Assembly (NCBI GenBank): GCA_002786025.1
Contig: NHNW01000006.1
Span: 992,001 to 1,056,000, forward strand
Origin: Zasmidium citrigriseum
Taxonomy: Eukaryota > Ascomycota > Dothideomycetes > Mycosphaerellales > Mycosphaerellaceae
DNA length: 64,000 nucleotides
Direction: 5' to 3'
The notes under the pieces are model-generated. The model saw only the letters and a list, made by a program, of their open reading frames with translations, ran no database searches and had not been told where the DNA came from. The translations under genes were made by a program, and so were the position numbers. Below are positions 54,861 to 64,000 of this stretch, in pieces (positions within the stretch are counted from its first letter, which is position 1; every line of letters starts with the position of its first letter).

Positions 54861-54949
54861 AATGAAGCCAGGCGTGAGGCCAGCAATGAAGCCAGAAGCA
54901 GCTGGAAGTAAAGCCAGCAGTGAAGCTAGACATAAGGCCAGAAGTGACG
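54861..54949. repeat. Short degenerate tandem repeat (GAAGCCAG-type units)
   Basis: Seven or so imperfect 11-13 base units built on AATGAAGCCAG, with variants such as CGTGAGGCCAG, AGTGAAGCTAG and ATAAGGCCAG, follow one another. If translated they would give Lys/Ala/Ser-rich repeats, but no gene model includes them. Confidence 0.75.
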
Positions 54950-55029
54950 CTCTGAGACGGAGCTGGCGCGTCAATCTAGTTGTTCTTGTCCCACTCAACA
55001 TTCTCCAGCCACGAGAGCTCACCGCCTCG

Positions 55030-56110
55030 TCGTTAACACGATACGATTGCCCTTCAATGTGGGAACACCGTACTCAGTCTGCCCGAGCAGCCCCAAAGCG
55101 CGTCTCGTCTGTCTCGTTTCAATCTCGGCTCTTTCTCCCTCCTCGTCCTTGGGGCTGCTGCCATAGCAACACCTCTTGCTTGACTCAAACGCGTCCAGAT
55201 TGAACCTCTCCTGTCTCTTCCACATTCTCGACTCAGGGGCAGATCGACTCTCGCAAGTCTCGGTCGATTGCATGCAGTGAACAGCAGCAGGCTAGTGAAC
55301 CCAAGCCCATCACATAATCACATGGTCCTGACTCCAGCCCCTGGTCTGGCCCTCAAAGAGCCGTGATTAGCAAGCTCTGTCGAAGATCTTGCCATCGATG
55401 CCAACATGGAGTCAGGGGACGTTCGAGATCCAATCTGTTCGACCTAAAGCAGCGGTGATGAAGAGTAAGTTGGTCGTCTCGTCAACGAGTTGACTCCAAC
55501 CCCTGGTCTGGCCCCCAAACGTTCAATATCCCGAAGCAAGCTTCAGATCTCCCAGGCGACTCGGAATCGATTCAGGGGCATTGCAAGTCATCTCTCCCGC
55601 ATACCGATGTGCATCTATTTGATGTCTTGCATGGACTTGACTCCAGCCACCATGTTTTCCATTAGATCCGGGAGCTGAAGATTCACATGCCAGCTCATGC
55701 TGACCGATACCGCCGCCGACTCAGGGGCAATTGAGATCAGCTCGTTCGAGCACACGTAGTCACACAAGCCAGCCACCGCATTATTGTATCGATGACTTGA
55801 CTCCCACCTCTACCCTGGCCACAACGAACAGTCAGCACGCTCGTGCCTTGTTGGATCCCACCACATGTGCCGACTCAAGGCCCAGAGTTGAGAACCCCCT
55901 CATCCGATCTCATGCAGGTGATGGACAGCAAGCCAGCCATCTCGTAATGTTGTCGTGACTACCGATACCTTCTTGGCCCCAAACATACAGAGCTTTCCAT
56001 CTCTTTCACATGCTCGACTCAAGCGGCCAAAATTCGCCCTATATACCTAGTACAGGAGCTAGTAAACTCTGACCTGCCGCTCTCTATTACATTGTCCTGA
56101 CTCACTCTCC
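55030..56110. repeat. Degenerate tandem array, period about 155 bp
   Basis: Two alternating landmarks recur. Type A (GACTCAGGGGCA and variants) occurs near 55072, 55230, 55409, 55569, 55718, 55872 and 56016. Type B (TTGACTCCAGCCCCTGGTC and variants) occurs near 55182, 55330, 55492, 55639, 55799, 55957 and 56099. Spacings are 144-179 bp for A and 142-162 bp for B, so about seven decayed copies of a ~155-bp unit are present. The most similar pair of B units (55330 and 55492) shares nearly 30 bases, including CCCCTGGTCTGGCCC. No frame runs through the array, so it is a decayed minisatellite or satellite rather than a repeat protein. Confidence 0.75.
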
Positions 56111-56479
56111 TCATCGAGTTTCTAGAATCCTATATGCACGACAGCCGAGTAGCAAAACCATCTCGAGGTTAGCATTCGATAAACAATAGACGATAGAAGT
56201 ATCTCCGGGTAATGAAAGGACCATCCATCCAACTATCTTTGGACGCCAGCAAGGGTGTATAGATTTAGATCAACAGCAATAGGCGTTATAGGAGACATCC
56301 CATGTCGCATCTGGGGATGTAGAAAAGCATAAGCCTGCTAGGGAAGAAAAGCAAAAGGTATCTTTAGAACGCAAATGTATCCCAAATCGAACGCCACGCT
56401 AACAAACCAACGACCCAGTAGGACAGGCACCATTCCACGTCTCATTTGTGCACATTCCAGTTCAAGGTCCAGTCTCTCA

Positions 56480-58456
56480 TTACTGTCGATCCAAAACCGG
56501 GCTCTCCTGAAGCAAACTCGTCGTGCTCGAACTAGTCGAACTCCACCACCCCTCAGGTCTACTCCTAACAACAGTCTGATCGGTCGCCGTACTCGTGCTC
56601 GCAATAGGGCTCTCCACAGGAACCTGCATGCCCGCAGGTTGGACAGGAGATTCGACACTTCGTCTCGAGATGTGTCGACTACTAATGTAGTCACCCCGCG
56701 GTGGGTGCGTTCTACGTTGATGCAAAGTTAACGTGGCTTCGGAGGATCTCGACGACGAAGAACGTACAGCAGATCGGACGCCTGAGGCTACCGCGTCAGA
56801 ATTGGGTGGTCGAGAAGAGTGCGCGAAAGAGGAAGGGGTGAATGCTAGGGATTCTGATCGGTCGGGGCTGTCGTCTGCATAGTCGTCATCGTCGGATTCG
56901 TCGAGTTGTTCTTCGGCTGTTGATGGGCGTTCGTATTCAAAAGCTGGTGTCTGTGGCATGCCGTGTGCTGTGTAGCGGCGAGAGTTCTCGTCTTCGGAGT
57001 AGCCGGGTGGTTGAGAGCCGTTAGGTGTCAACATGCTGGTGCCGTCGAAGATGCTGGGTCGATGCACGTTTGGCCTCCATCCAAGTGCTTGCTCTTTGGT
57101 TTCGGATGGCTGAGCGAAATTCTCCAGAGCTTGCAGTACATGAGGGAAGACCAGCTTGTCGACATCGTGCGCCCAGAGCAGATCCAAGTGCTCATACTTA
57201 GGTACGCACTTAGCGACCGTATGCTTGGGCAGCTCCTTTAACATGACATTGATGTCAACCAGAGAATCGCTGCCGCCGTAAACCAGTACAATAGGAGTTT
57301 TGATATTGCGAGTAGGGAACTTGGCGACCTTGTAATATTTGCTTCCCGTGCTAAAACTCGTCGGACTGGAAACCTCATCGTCGAACATTTGAAATTTGCC
57401 ATTGCGGATGATCTGGAACCAGTGGACAACACTTTTGGTACTGGTGAAAGAGAACAAATGAGGGTAAGCGGCCAGCTTCTGATGAGGAGCAATGTTGAGC
57501 ATTCTCCATCCAAAGAGGAACGACAAGCTCTTGTCAATGACGAAGCTGAAGATGCCGGGATATAGAAGAGCTTGCCACATGGTGGTCGATCCAAGGATGG
57601 CACGCCGTCCAAAAAGTAGGAAAAGTACTTCAGGGTTTGATTTGACCAAAGAGCTGACAATGCCAGATGCAAGTCCCGGGGGAGCCATAGCCGGTGCAAG
57701 AGCAACAAAGACGTCAACTTTGGAGTTCAGCGTCGGATGTATCGAAAGCGTAGCGAAGGCCTGGGCGGTCCCTTGACTGAATCCAATATAAGAAAGACTC
57801 GGCTGGTGCGTCGTACTCAGAATATAGTTGATGCTGTCCGGGATGTCATGAAAGGCGAATTGATCCATGCTGAAGTTCCAAAAGGGAAGCTCTGTGGGCG
57901 CATAATGCATGCTCTTCTTGCTGTATTTGTTGCCGCGGTTGTTTCCAAGCCAGACGTCGTATCCCTGCTCGACCAAGAGGAAAGGCAGGCAGCGTTCCCG
58001 CTCCGTAATGCAGACCCAGACCTCGCTGTTCATCATCAGGCCGTGGTGTAAATAAACGACCTTTTTCTCAACGCTGCCCGGGCCGGAGTTGACTCGCTGA
58101 TCTTCCTCGCCTCTTCGCCATGCCAGACGGTGGACTCCCAGCAGGAAGCCATCTTTGGTTTGTACGACGTGCTCTTCGGCGTAGTATCCGTATAGCTCGC
58201 ACAATTCGGTAAAGTCATGGGCCTGCGCGATCGGGCTGGAGACGGCTTTCTTGCGGTTTCGAGCGCGGCGGGAGTAGGGCGATGACAGGCTGTTGAAGGC
58301 ATTGCGACTGAGGCGGTACAGGTAGCGGAGGATGGGTGTCGGGAGGAGGAGAGTGACGGTCCGGACGAAGACCTCGAGGCCGAGCAGCAGGAAGGAGGCG
58401 AGCAGGGCCAGGTACTCCGACACGTGCAGCCGGCCGATGAAGGGAATAGGCGCCAT
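56480..58456 (-). CDS. Steryl ester hydrolase / TGL1-YEH type acid lipase, membrane-anchored
   Basis: Intronless, 658 residues. A hydrophobic N-terminal segment (LALLASFLLLGLEVFVRTVTLLL, about residues 16-40) should anchor it in the ER or lipid-droplet membrane, as in yeast Tgl1 and Yeh1/2. The AB-hydrolase-associated lipase part begins near YGYYAEEHVVQTKDGF, followed by LHHGLMMNSEVWV and YDVWLGNNRGNKYS. The catalytic triad is Ser227 in GFSQGT, Asp397 in GGSDSLVD and His423 in KYEHLDLLW. Such enzymes release sterols from steryl esters or fatty acids from triacylglycerol. The last ~200 residues are disordered, Ser/Asp/Pro-rich and specific to filamentous fungi, possibly regulatory. The gene is divergent from PET191, with only 266 bp between the start codons. 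Confidence 0.92.
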   Translation of the reverse strand: MAPIPFIGRLHVSEYLALLASFLLLGLEVFVRTVTLLLPTPILRYLYRLSRNAFNSLSSPYSRRARNRKKAVSSPIAQAHDFTELCELYGYYAEEHVVQTKDGFLLGVHRLAWRRGEEDQRVNSGPGSVEKKVVYLHHGLMMNSEVWVCITERERCLPFLLVEQGYDVWLGNNRGNKYSKKSMHYAPTELPFWNFSMDQFAFHDIPDSINYILSTTHQPSLSYIGFSQGTAQAFATLSIHPTLNSKVDVFVALAPAMAPPGLASGIVSSLVKSNPEVLFLLFGRRAILGSTTMWQALLYPGIFSFVIDKSLSFLFGWRMLNIAPHQKLAAYPHLFSFTSTKSVVHWFQIIRNGKFQMFDDEVSSPTSFSTGSKYYKVAKFPTRNIKTPIVLVYGGSDSLVDINVMLKELPKHTVAKCVPKYEHLDLLWAHDVDKLVFPHVLQALENFAQPSETKEQALGWRPNVHRPSIFDGTSMLTPNGSQPPGYSEDENSRRYTAHGMPQTPAFEYERPSTAEEQLDESDDDDYADDSPDRSESLAFTPSSFAHSSRPPNSDAVASGVRSAVRSSSSRSSEATLTLHQRRTHPPRGDYISSRHISRRSVESPVQPAGMQVPVESPIASTSTATDQTVVRSRPEGWWSSTSSSTTSLLQESPVLDRQ

Positions 58457-58722
58457 TGTTACTGTTATTGCGGGTTATAGAAGTGCCATGTTGAGGTTAT
58501 GAAAGCTCGCCGGCGGTGAAGGTAGCGGCGGGTATACCTATTGAGAGCAACAGCAAGCGTGTTGGCGTGACGCCATTGTCGCGGCGATCATGTGAAAGTC
58601 CGCCTTTGCGCCATCGCTGTGATTGGCTGGCCGTTCAACGTTCCATCTGCCAATTGCCAGACTCCATCCGAGCAATACAAAAGCCATCCATCACCTCGAA
58701 TCCATCCTCCATTTCACTAGCC
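58457..58722. promoter_or_regulatory. Short divergent promoter of the steryl ester hydrolase and PET191 genes
   Basis: Both 5' UTRs and core promoters must fit in 266 bp. No TATA box is obvious. A GTGATTGGCTGG stretch (58619-58630) contains ATTGG, the reverse of CCAAT, a possible HAP-complex site. HAP-complex control would fit a cytochrome oxidase assembly gene; this is inference. Confidence 0.4.
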
Positions 58723-59144
58723 ATGCCGTCCTCCTGCAAAGACATTCGTATGCCACTCATGTATCCCATCAAGTCCCTGGCTAATGTTTCAAAGGAGCCG
58801 CCCTGGCCGAATGCCTCCAAAAATCCGACTGCGTCCTCATCCACCGCAACACTCCCGCCGACTGCATCCGTCCGCCCCTGAAAGACACCCTCCCGACCCA
58901 ATGCCTTCAGCTCATTCACGGCTACGGCCAATGTAAGCGCGGAATGGTCGACATGCGAAAACGCTTCCGCGGCAATCAACCCATCGCCTCGAGTGTCGAG
59001 CTGGAGGGAGAGAAGGGAAACATGCTATACGCCGGGAAGGGCACCTACGATGATCTGGATGAGCAGCGGAAGAAGATGAAGGAGGGCGAGGAGTATGAGA
59101 CTTTTACAAGAAATGATGGGATTGAGGATTTGAGGAAGAAATGA
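58723..59144 (+). CDS. PET191: Cytochrome c oxidase assembly protein PET191
   Basis: Two exons (58723-58747, 58795-59144) with a 47-nt intron; 124 residues. The first exon is only 25 nt and encodes MPSSCKDI, so the gene is invisible as one frame. The twin CX9C pattern is exact: Cys5-x9-Cys15 and Cys45-x9-Cys55, plus Cys21 and Cys32 between them, as in Pet191 proteins. CVLIHRNTPADC and PTQCLQLIHGYGQCKRGM are characteristic. Pet191 is an intermembrane-space protein imported by the Mia40 relay and needed to assemble complex IV. After the conserved domain, the C-terminal ~50 residues include GKGTYDDLDEQRKK and are charged. The spliced sequence leaves little doubt. Confidence 0.93.
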
Positions 59145-59524
59145 TGAAGATTGTACAAGAATGATATAAACACCCCACTCCAGGAACGCGATCATAGGGA
59201 GGACATGACCGCTGTCCTAGGCCAGATACCGAGACCGCAGCTCCATCGGGATATCCTCCAAAACGCGAATCAGACTCCACTTGCACAAATCAATCTGGAT
59301 ATCATCAGCCCACAAACGCCTCGGAAAAGAATCACTGCTGCGCCGCCGCCGCCGTCCCAAACTCTACCGCATGCCCAGGATCCCACTCATCGCTCAAAGC
59401 CCTCACCCTCCCATTCAACAACGACTTCGAATACGAATACTCGCTCAATAACGCCGCATCCGCCGCTGCACGGGACCTGGCCACGACGTAAGCGAGCGCT
59501 CCCACAACATCGAAGCCGCCCAGC
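59145..59524. other. Intergenic region between PET191 and the F-box gene
   Basis: About 380 bp between convergent genes. An open frame overlaps the F-box 3' end in another phase but has no support. Nothing else is seen. Confidence 0.5.
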
Positions 59525-60262
59525 TTACGCCTCTTCCACCGAACTGCACTTGATGTTCCCCTCAAAGTGCCAGTCCCGGTCACTGGAAATATAACTCTGA
59601 TGCCACTGCCGATCCTCACACGACGGCTGCTCTTTCGTCGCCTCGTCAAAGAAATCTCCCATCGTGATCCCCATCTCCCTCACCATCGCCGGCTTCTTGC
59701 TACGCTGCCATCGACGGACGAGGTACAGATTCTGGCACGGCGGCTGACTGAGGAACATCTTGCGCCAACTGGCTTCGGGGTATGCAACCGCGGGCGAGCA
59801 ATTCGGCATCTTATCCGCCGGAAACGAAATACACACATCCCAACTCCATTGTTCACTCCCTCGCCGCGCGAAACCTCCGGCCAGTGTACTCTGCGTCAGG
59901 CCGCCTTGCTGGTGTGCCCCGTCACTGACAATCACCAGTGTTATGGTCGGGTAGCAGCCGGGGAATGCGCGGAGAAGGAGGCGATTATTCTCGGGCTTGC
60001 GGCCTGGGCGGTTGTTACTCGCGTAGGCGTCGAAGAGTCTACCTTCGAGATTCCAGTCTGGTTCGAAGAATAGCTTGCGACGCAGTCGGATGCTGCCTTG
60101 GACTGTGAAGCGGAAGGAGCGGGTTGTGCGTTGGCAGAGGAGGAGGTCTTTTGTGCTGAGGTTGAGGAGTACGGTTTCGAGGAGTTCGGGGATTGCGAAG
60201 ACTCGTGAGGCTGCGGAGGGTTCTTGCGCTTGCTCGGCGACGGAGTGGATTGGTAGGTCCAT
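59525..60262 (-). CDS. F-box domain protein
   Basis: Single exon, 245 residues from ATG (MDLPIHSV). The F-box is near the N-terminus: FAIPELLETVLLNLSTKDLLLCQRTTRSFRFTV (about residues 22-54), with the usual Pro-Glu-Leu-Leu opening and Leu/Val pattern. F-box proteins bind Skp1 and bring targets to SCF ubiquitin ligases. The rest has no WD40 or leucine-rich repeats; it includes RKLFFEPDW, a central ITLVI strand and ISFPADKMP, then WRKMFLSQPPCQNLYLVRRW. This layout is common among small, fast-evolving F-box proteins of dothideomycetes that are related only to each other. Target unknown. No operon-like partner is nearby. Confidence 0.8.
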   Translation of the reverse strand: MDLPIHSVAEQAQEPSAASRVFAIPELLETVLLNLSTKDLLLCQRTTRSFRFTVQGSIRLRRKLFFEPDWNLEGRLFDAYASNNRPGRKPENNRLLLRAFPGCYPTITLVIVSDGAHQQGGLTQSTLAGGFARRGSEQWSWDVCISFPADKMPNCSPAVAYPEASWRKMFLSQPPCQNLYLVRRWQRSKKPAMVREMGITMGDFFDEATKEQPSCEDRQWHQSYISSDRDWHFEGNIKCSSVEEA

Positions 60263-61353
60263 GATTGATTCAGTCGTGTTGGGGGCTAAGGTGTTGAAGA
60301 TGTTGGGAGATTCTCAGGTCGCGAATGAGGAAGGGCGCATTCCAGTTGCGCGAAGTCGTCAAAATACCCAAAGCAACTTCAATGTTGCGTCACTGCATTC
60401 ACCAAAGACAGAAAGAAGGTGCCCTGGCGCGCGTTCTTGCACTTCTTGCTACACACCGTAAGAGCGTACCTGACAGAGCGCAGCGCAACAACGAAGAAGA
60501 AGTGGGAGATCGGAGGCAGGTCATGGACCGAAGTTCACTGGAGGGTATGGCGGCATCCCTCGGAGACCGCAAACAAAGAAGCAATCCACAATCGCTTATC
60601 GCGTGACGCTGCTGCCGCTTACCGGGCATACGACGAGGAAGAGCTCAATGTTTGGCTCGCCCTGAAACCGTTAGATCCCATCGTCTGGTGCCATTGCACC
60701 ATTACCACGCAATCGCATCGGCGGAACAGTGCAAGATGACGTCGGCGGACGAGAGCTTGTGATATCGCGGGGAGGAATGGAGCTTGTTGAGTGAGATCGC
60801 GGGGCTTGGTGAGTTGACTTTAACGTGCGATGACGATCGGTGTTGTTTCATGTACCTTGTTGCCTTAGGACGTTCGATACGATTGAACGAATGATGAGAA
60901 ACATTGGAAGAGAAACAGAATGCATGCAATCGTATCAAAGGCGCTTGCTCAGCGCCTAACATGCTGACTGATCGATTGAATGCCTCCCTTAGGATGATGG
61001 TAGGCTGGAGTTGGATGTTATTGCAACTTGAAGACAGAAGACGCGAAGGCGTGAAGGCAGGAAATGTGTGAAAGAGAAGTGAATCAACTGAATCGATAGA
61101 CGCTGCCGTAATCGAATGCTCCAGCCTCCAAATGCTGTGACTGACCGAGTCTCTCCTGTAATGCAACGAGAAACGCCCTTTGCAGCAAAGTACAACATCC
61201 GAAAGAGAAAGGCGTAGTGGTATCTTTTGCAACAAGCCAACAACAACATCAACAACGACGACAAAAAGAAGCAGATTGATCCGTCCCCTTTTCCAGTGGC
61301 ATCCCTTTCCAGCATCCGCCCCAGTATCCAACAACCCTCTCCCTCGAATCATC
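60263..61353. other. Intergenic region between the F-box and Rho GEF genes
   Basis: About 1.1 kb with the F-box promoter and the 3' flank of the Rho GEF gene, both on the minus strand. Frames of 70-216 codons in this stretch overlap in different phases and look like chance. No gene is called. Confidence 0.5.
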
Positions 61354-64000
61354 TCACTCCTTCATATTCTCATTCAGCAACAACTCCACAACAATCTGCG
61401 TCCTCTCCTGCTCCGGATGCTGCATAACCAACTTCAACGTCCTCCCAGCTCCCGCCGTAGGCCCATTAACAATCCCATTAGTAGCCGGCACAACACCCCC
61501 ATTAGCACTCCAATTCGTCCCATCATCAAGACACTTCACCTCCCTCCCCGCAATAATCTGCTTCAAGCGCCCATTCTGTGCATTCCGGATCTCCACGAAA
61601 TCGCTATCAAAAAGCACGAGGTAAGGCCCGTAGAGCGCGGCGTTTTGCGCTGTTCCGACGAAGTTCATGACGACGGAGCGGGATACGTCGCCGTGTTTGT
61701 TGACGTAGACGGCGCATTTCTCGTAGCAGAGGATGAATTCTTGGTCGCTGAGGCGGAGCATGCTGATGGGTCGTTGGTCTTTGATTGTTTGGGCGATGTT
61801 TTGGACGTGGTCGGCTTTGAGCTCGGGGACGCTCCAGGGTTGTTTCTTGTCGAGCGTGAGGACTTCGAAGCCGCGGGATGTGCTGACTGCCAGACTGGAG
61901 TGGAAGAGGTTCATTCCAGTGCATTCGGTCGGGATATAGAATTCGTCGTAGTCCCGGAAGAACTCGGTGTTGCCGCGTTTGAAGATGCCGGTTCGTTTCT
62001 TCTCGGTCGACTTTTGGTAGACTGGCTCGAGGACTTTGAAGACCGAGTTGAGTTGCTCTCTCTTCTTGTAGAACACCAGTGTTCGTTCCTTCATCTTACC
62101 AGTCACGAAGAATCCTACGTCCCTGCTTCCTGAGAGCTTTTGCGGTGCTTTGCGACCGTCGTCTTTCGCCGGTGCGGGTCCAGCGCGGTCGTTCGGACAT
62201 ATGACATCCAGGTGGTAGGCGATGAGCGATTTATCTGATATCAGCAAGAACAAGTTGAACTCCTCCAGCACGGCGACTTGCGTGACTCGGGTCATGGAGA
62301 TGGCCTAGAAAAGAGTTAGCAGTGGAAATAAAAGACCAGTCCCGTTCTTTACTCACCTTTGTCCAACCGCGCGGATTGTCCAGTTCAGAAATGTACACGC
62401 CGTAGTCAGTTCCAACCGCCACCATTTGCTTGCCAGGGTATGGAGTCGAGAAGCTCGTCGCACAGTTCACCCTCGCGCGGCATATCGGTCCAGGCCTTCC
62501 CGTATCCTTAAATCGGTGCTCGACCTCCTTGATCGCCCTGTCAACTGGAGTGCCTTTGATGGTCACACCCTTACCACTTCCGCCAAATGAATCAAACACG
62601 AATGCAGAATCTGCCATGACACGCAATCTGAACGGCTCAGCATTTTGCGCGTGAAGTGCTGCAGCATGCTTTGTCTTGGCTTCTACAATCTTCTCAATCC
62701 AGGTCTCTCGAGATTGCTGTGTCAAGGCGAAGAGGGTATATGTCTCCCGGCCGAGATGCTTTATCCTGAGAGGGTACAGTATCCGATCTGCGTCCTTGCC
62801 CTCGCCAAGTGAAGTGACTGGATTGAGCGAGTTCGACGATGCCGCGGTGTTGGTATGTGTCAATGGGCCCGGTGACTGGTTGGAAGGCGTCCTGCCTAGC
62901 GCTCCGGGGTCCGCAGGTGAAGATGTCCTGCCAGTCGCTTCTCGTACAGAAGTAATACCTCTGATGTAACTTGACTTCTGCACAGGAGGATCGTTCACAC
63001 TGTCCAATATTAGAAGGTCCATGGGGATTGGTAGCCTCGAGACATCGTAGCGATCCGTTTTGCCTCCTTCGCTGACCGTTTGCGGTACAGTTTTGGCCAA
63101 AATCAGGTAGTGGTCGAAAAGAAGTGCATGACAGTCAAGCCAAGTGAAGCGAGTGTTGCCCATGCGTTGGAGGTCCCCACGATGGTAAAGCCGACGCCCG
63201 AAGTGCTCGAGATTCAACTCTACCTCCTTTTGCATTCCCGGTCGCAATATCAAGCGCTGTCCCAGGTCTGCCAGGTCGACCTTTCGTTGCATCTCCGACA
63301 CTCGGTGATCACATTCCAGGGCAACAGCTTTGATTTCCTCGCAGGCAATCTCGAGGTTCGTTTTCTCTTGGCTTGCTTCCTTCATGTTCTTCAACACACT
63401 CTGTATGAGGAATGGATACCTTTGCAGCCGGAGAATCGGGGCTTTTAAGAAGTTGTCGAGAGGCAGACGGTTGGTGGCCTTGTCCTTTTGCGCCCTCTCA
63501 ACGAAGCCCTTGAACTCAAAATTCCTGTCTAGCTCCTGGCGGACCAAGTGATCGGCTCTAGGGAAGTCGTTGGCGTACTCAATGTAGGCAGCCTTGGCTT
63601 TTCGTACCCATTGCCGGAAGATATCGCTGAAGCCAACGATCCATGGGCCCTGCTCCATTTGTCGATACTTCAATTGGGGTAGTAGGTGCTCCTCGTTGGC
63701 CAACTTGACCGCATCGACCTTGCCAAACACATCCTTGATGAATTTGTCTTTCCGCTTGGGCGTTATCACAGATGGCTCAACTCTGGCAAGTTGGTCTCTG
63801 AACACCGTTCGCAGCACGTTGATGGATTCCATGAAGACTTCTTCTGAGGTGACGACTTCATGAAGCACGTTTTGAAGTTCAACTTGCTTCTTGTCCTTCC
63901 CCTCGAGATCTTCCTTCGACAGACCGTAGTAATCGGCCCATCCTTTAGAGCCTCCTGATGGCAGTGACTGCAGATTGACCTTCTTGAGCGATCTTTGGCA
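61354..64000 (-). CDS. Rho guanine nucleotide exchange factor, ROM2 type (5' end beyond window)
   Basis: Two visible exons (62357-64000, 61354-62304) split by a 52-nt intron; at least 864 residues, and the frame is open to the window edge. The domain order is that of fungal Rom1/Rom2. The DH domain starts near ELQNVLHEVVTSEEVF and includes LDNFLKAPILRLQRYPFLI, the most conserved GEF helix. A PH domain follows, with DCHALLFDHYLILAK and RIKHLGRETYTLFALTQ. The CNH (citron) domain starts near VNCATSFSTP and ends close to VVELLLNENMKE. Rom2 activates Rho1 at the plasma membrane in the cell-wall integrity pathway, controlling glucan synthase and Pkc1. The missing N-terminus should hold the DEP and disordered parts. 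The intron lies inside the CNH domain. Confidence 0.92.

Larger units (their letters stand above)
54645..56479. other. Repeat-bearing intergenic region (1.8 kb)
   Basis: Convergent 3' flanks of the acyl-CoA dehydrogenase and steryl ester hydrolase genes, occupied mostly by the two repeat arrays listed separately. No gene is visible. The last 350 bp (56.12-56.47 kb) are unique and AT-richer, consistent with a 3' UTR of the minus-strand hydrolase gene. Confidence 0.5.

Noticed and set aside
54861..56110. CRISPR-like array
   Set aside because: Units are degenerate, spacing varies and there are no constant repeats with unique spacers; the host is a eukaryote.
55030..56110. Repeat protein gene in the 155-bp array
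   Set aside because: The period is variable and stops occur in all frames across the array.
61180..62133. 317-codon frame antisense to the Rho GEF CNH domain
   Set aside because: The minus strand carries a clear conserved domain here; the plus-strand frame has no recognisable features.

Overview
This window is nuclear DNA of a filamentous ascomycete (Pezizomycotina), most likely a dothideomycete. The evidence is gene content typical of moulds (a MedA-type conidiation regulator, a BtgC-type GH17 glucanase, a DUF8035 protein, a Zn2Cys6 regulator), many short introns of about 47-75 nt with CTRAC-like branch sites, and gene spacing of 1-3 kb on both strands. The species assignment is inference; no rRNA or other marker is present. 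All gene models below start at ATG and were assembled by hand from splice sites and reading phase. Every multi-exon model sums to a whole number of codons.

Region by region. 0-6 kb: the 3' part of a Cys-tailed disordered protein, an ornithine cyclodeaminase/mu-crystallin protein, SUMO (four exons), and a class 3 lipase. 6.7-14.2 kb: the proteasome activator BLM10/PA200, divergent from the GINS subunit PSF3. 14.4-18.8 kb: three BTB/POZ genes in tandem on the minus strand, with a 10-bp-register repeat between the first two. 19-20 kb: a rhomboid-like DscB/UBAC2-type protein. 20-22.6 kb: gene-poor, with one strongly structured segment. 22.6-28.3 kb: an eight-exon ECM4-type glutathionyl-hydroquinone reductase and a large arginine/aspartate/glutamate-rich DUF8035 protein. 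30.5-39 kb: a sugar/quinate-type MFS transporter, a D-2-hydroxyacid dehydrogenase, a Zn2Cys6 regulator and a divergently transcribed SDR, which together look like a small carbon-source catabolic cluster. 40-42 kb: a BtgC-like glucanase. 43.6-46.6 kb: the medA homologue, preceded by about 5.8 kb without a convincing gene. That gene-free stretch contains a 366-bp MITE-like element with perfect 24-bp terminal inverted repeats. 52.4-54.6 kb: an AidB-like acyl-CoA dehydrogenase. 54.8-56.1 kb: degenerate tandem repeats, the larger with a period near 155 bp. 56.5-60.3 kb: a membrane-anchored steryl ester hydrolase, divergent from PET191, then an F-box protein. 61.4-64 kb: the C-terminal two thirds of a ROM2-type Rho GEF running off the right edge.

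Most genes are housekeeping or development genes with no functional link between neighbours. The parts most likely to repay attention are the 30.5-39 kb cluster, the BTB trio, the MITE-like element, the 155-bp repeat array, and the structured 21.13-21.19 kb segment. I found no clear signature of an undescribed system, and no polyketide or peptide synthetase, CRISPR array, rRNA or convincing tRNA.
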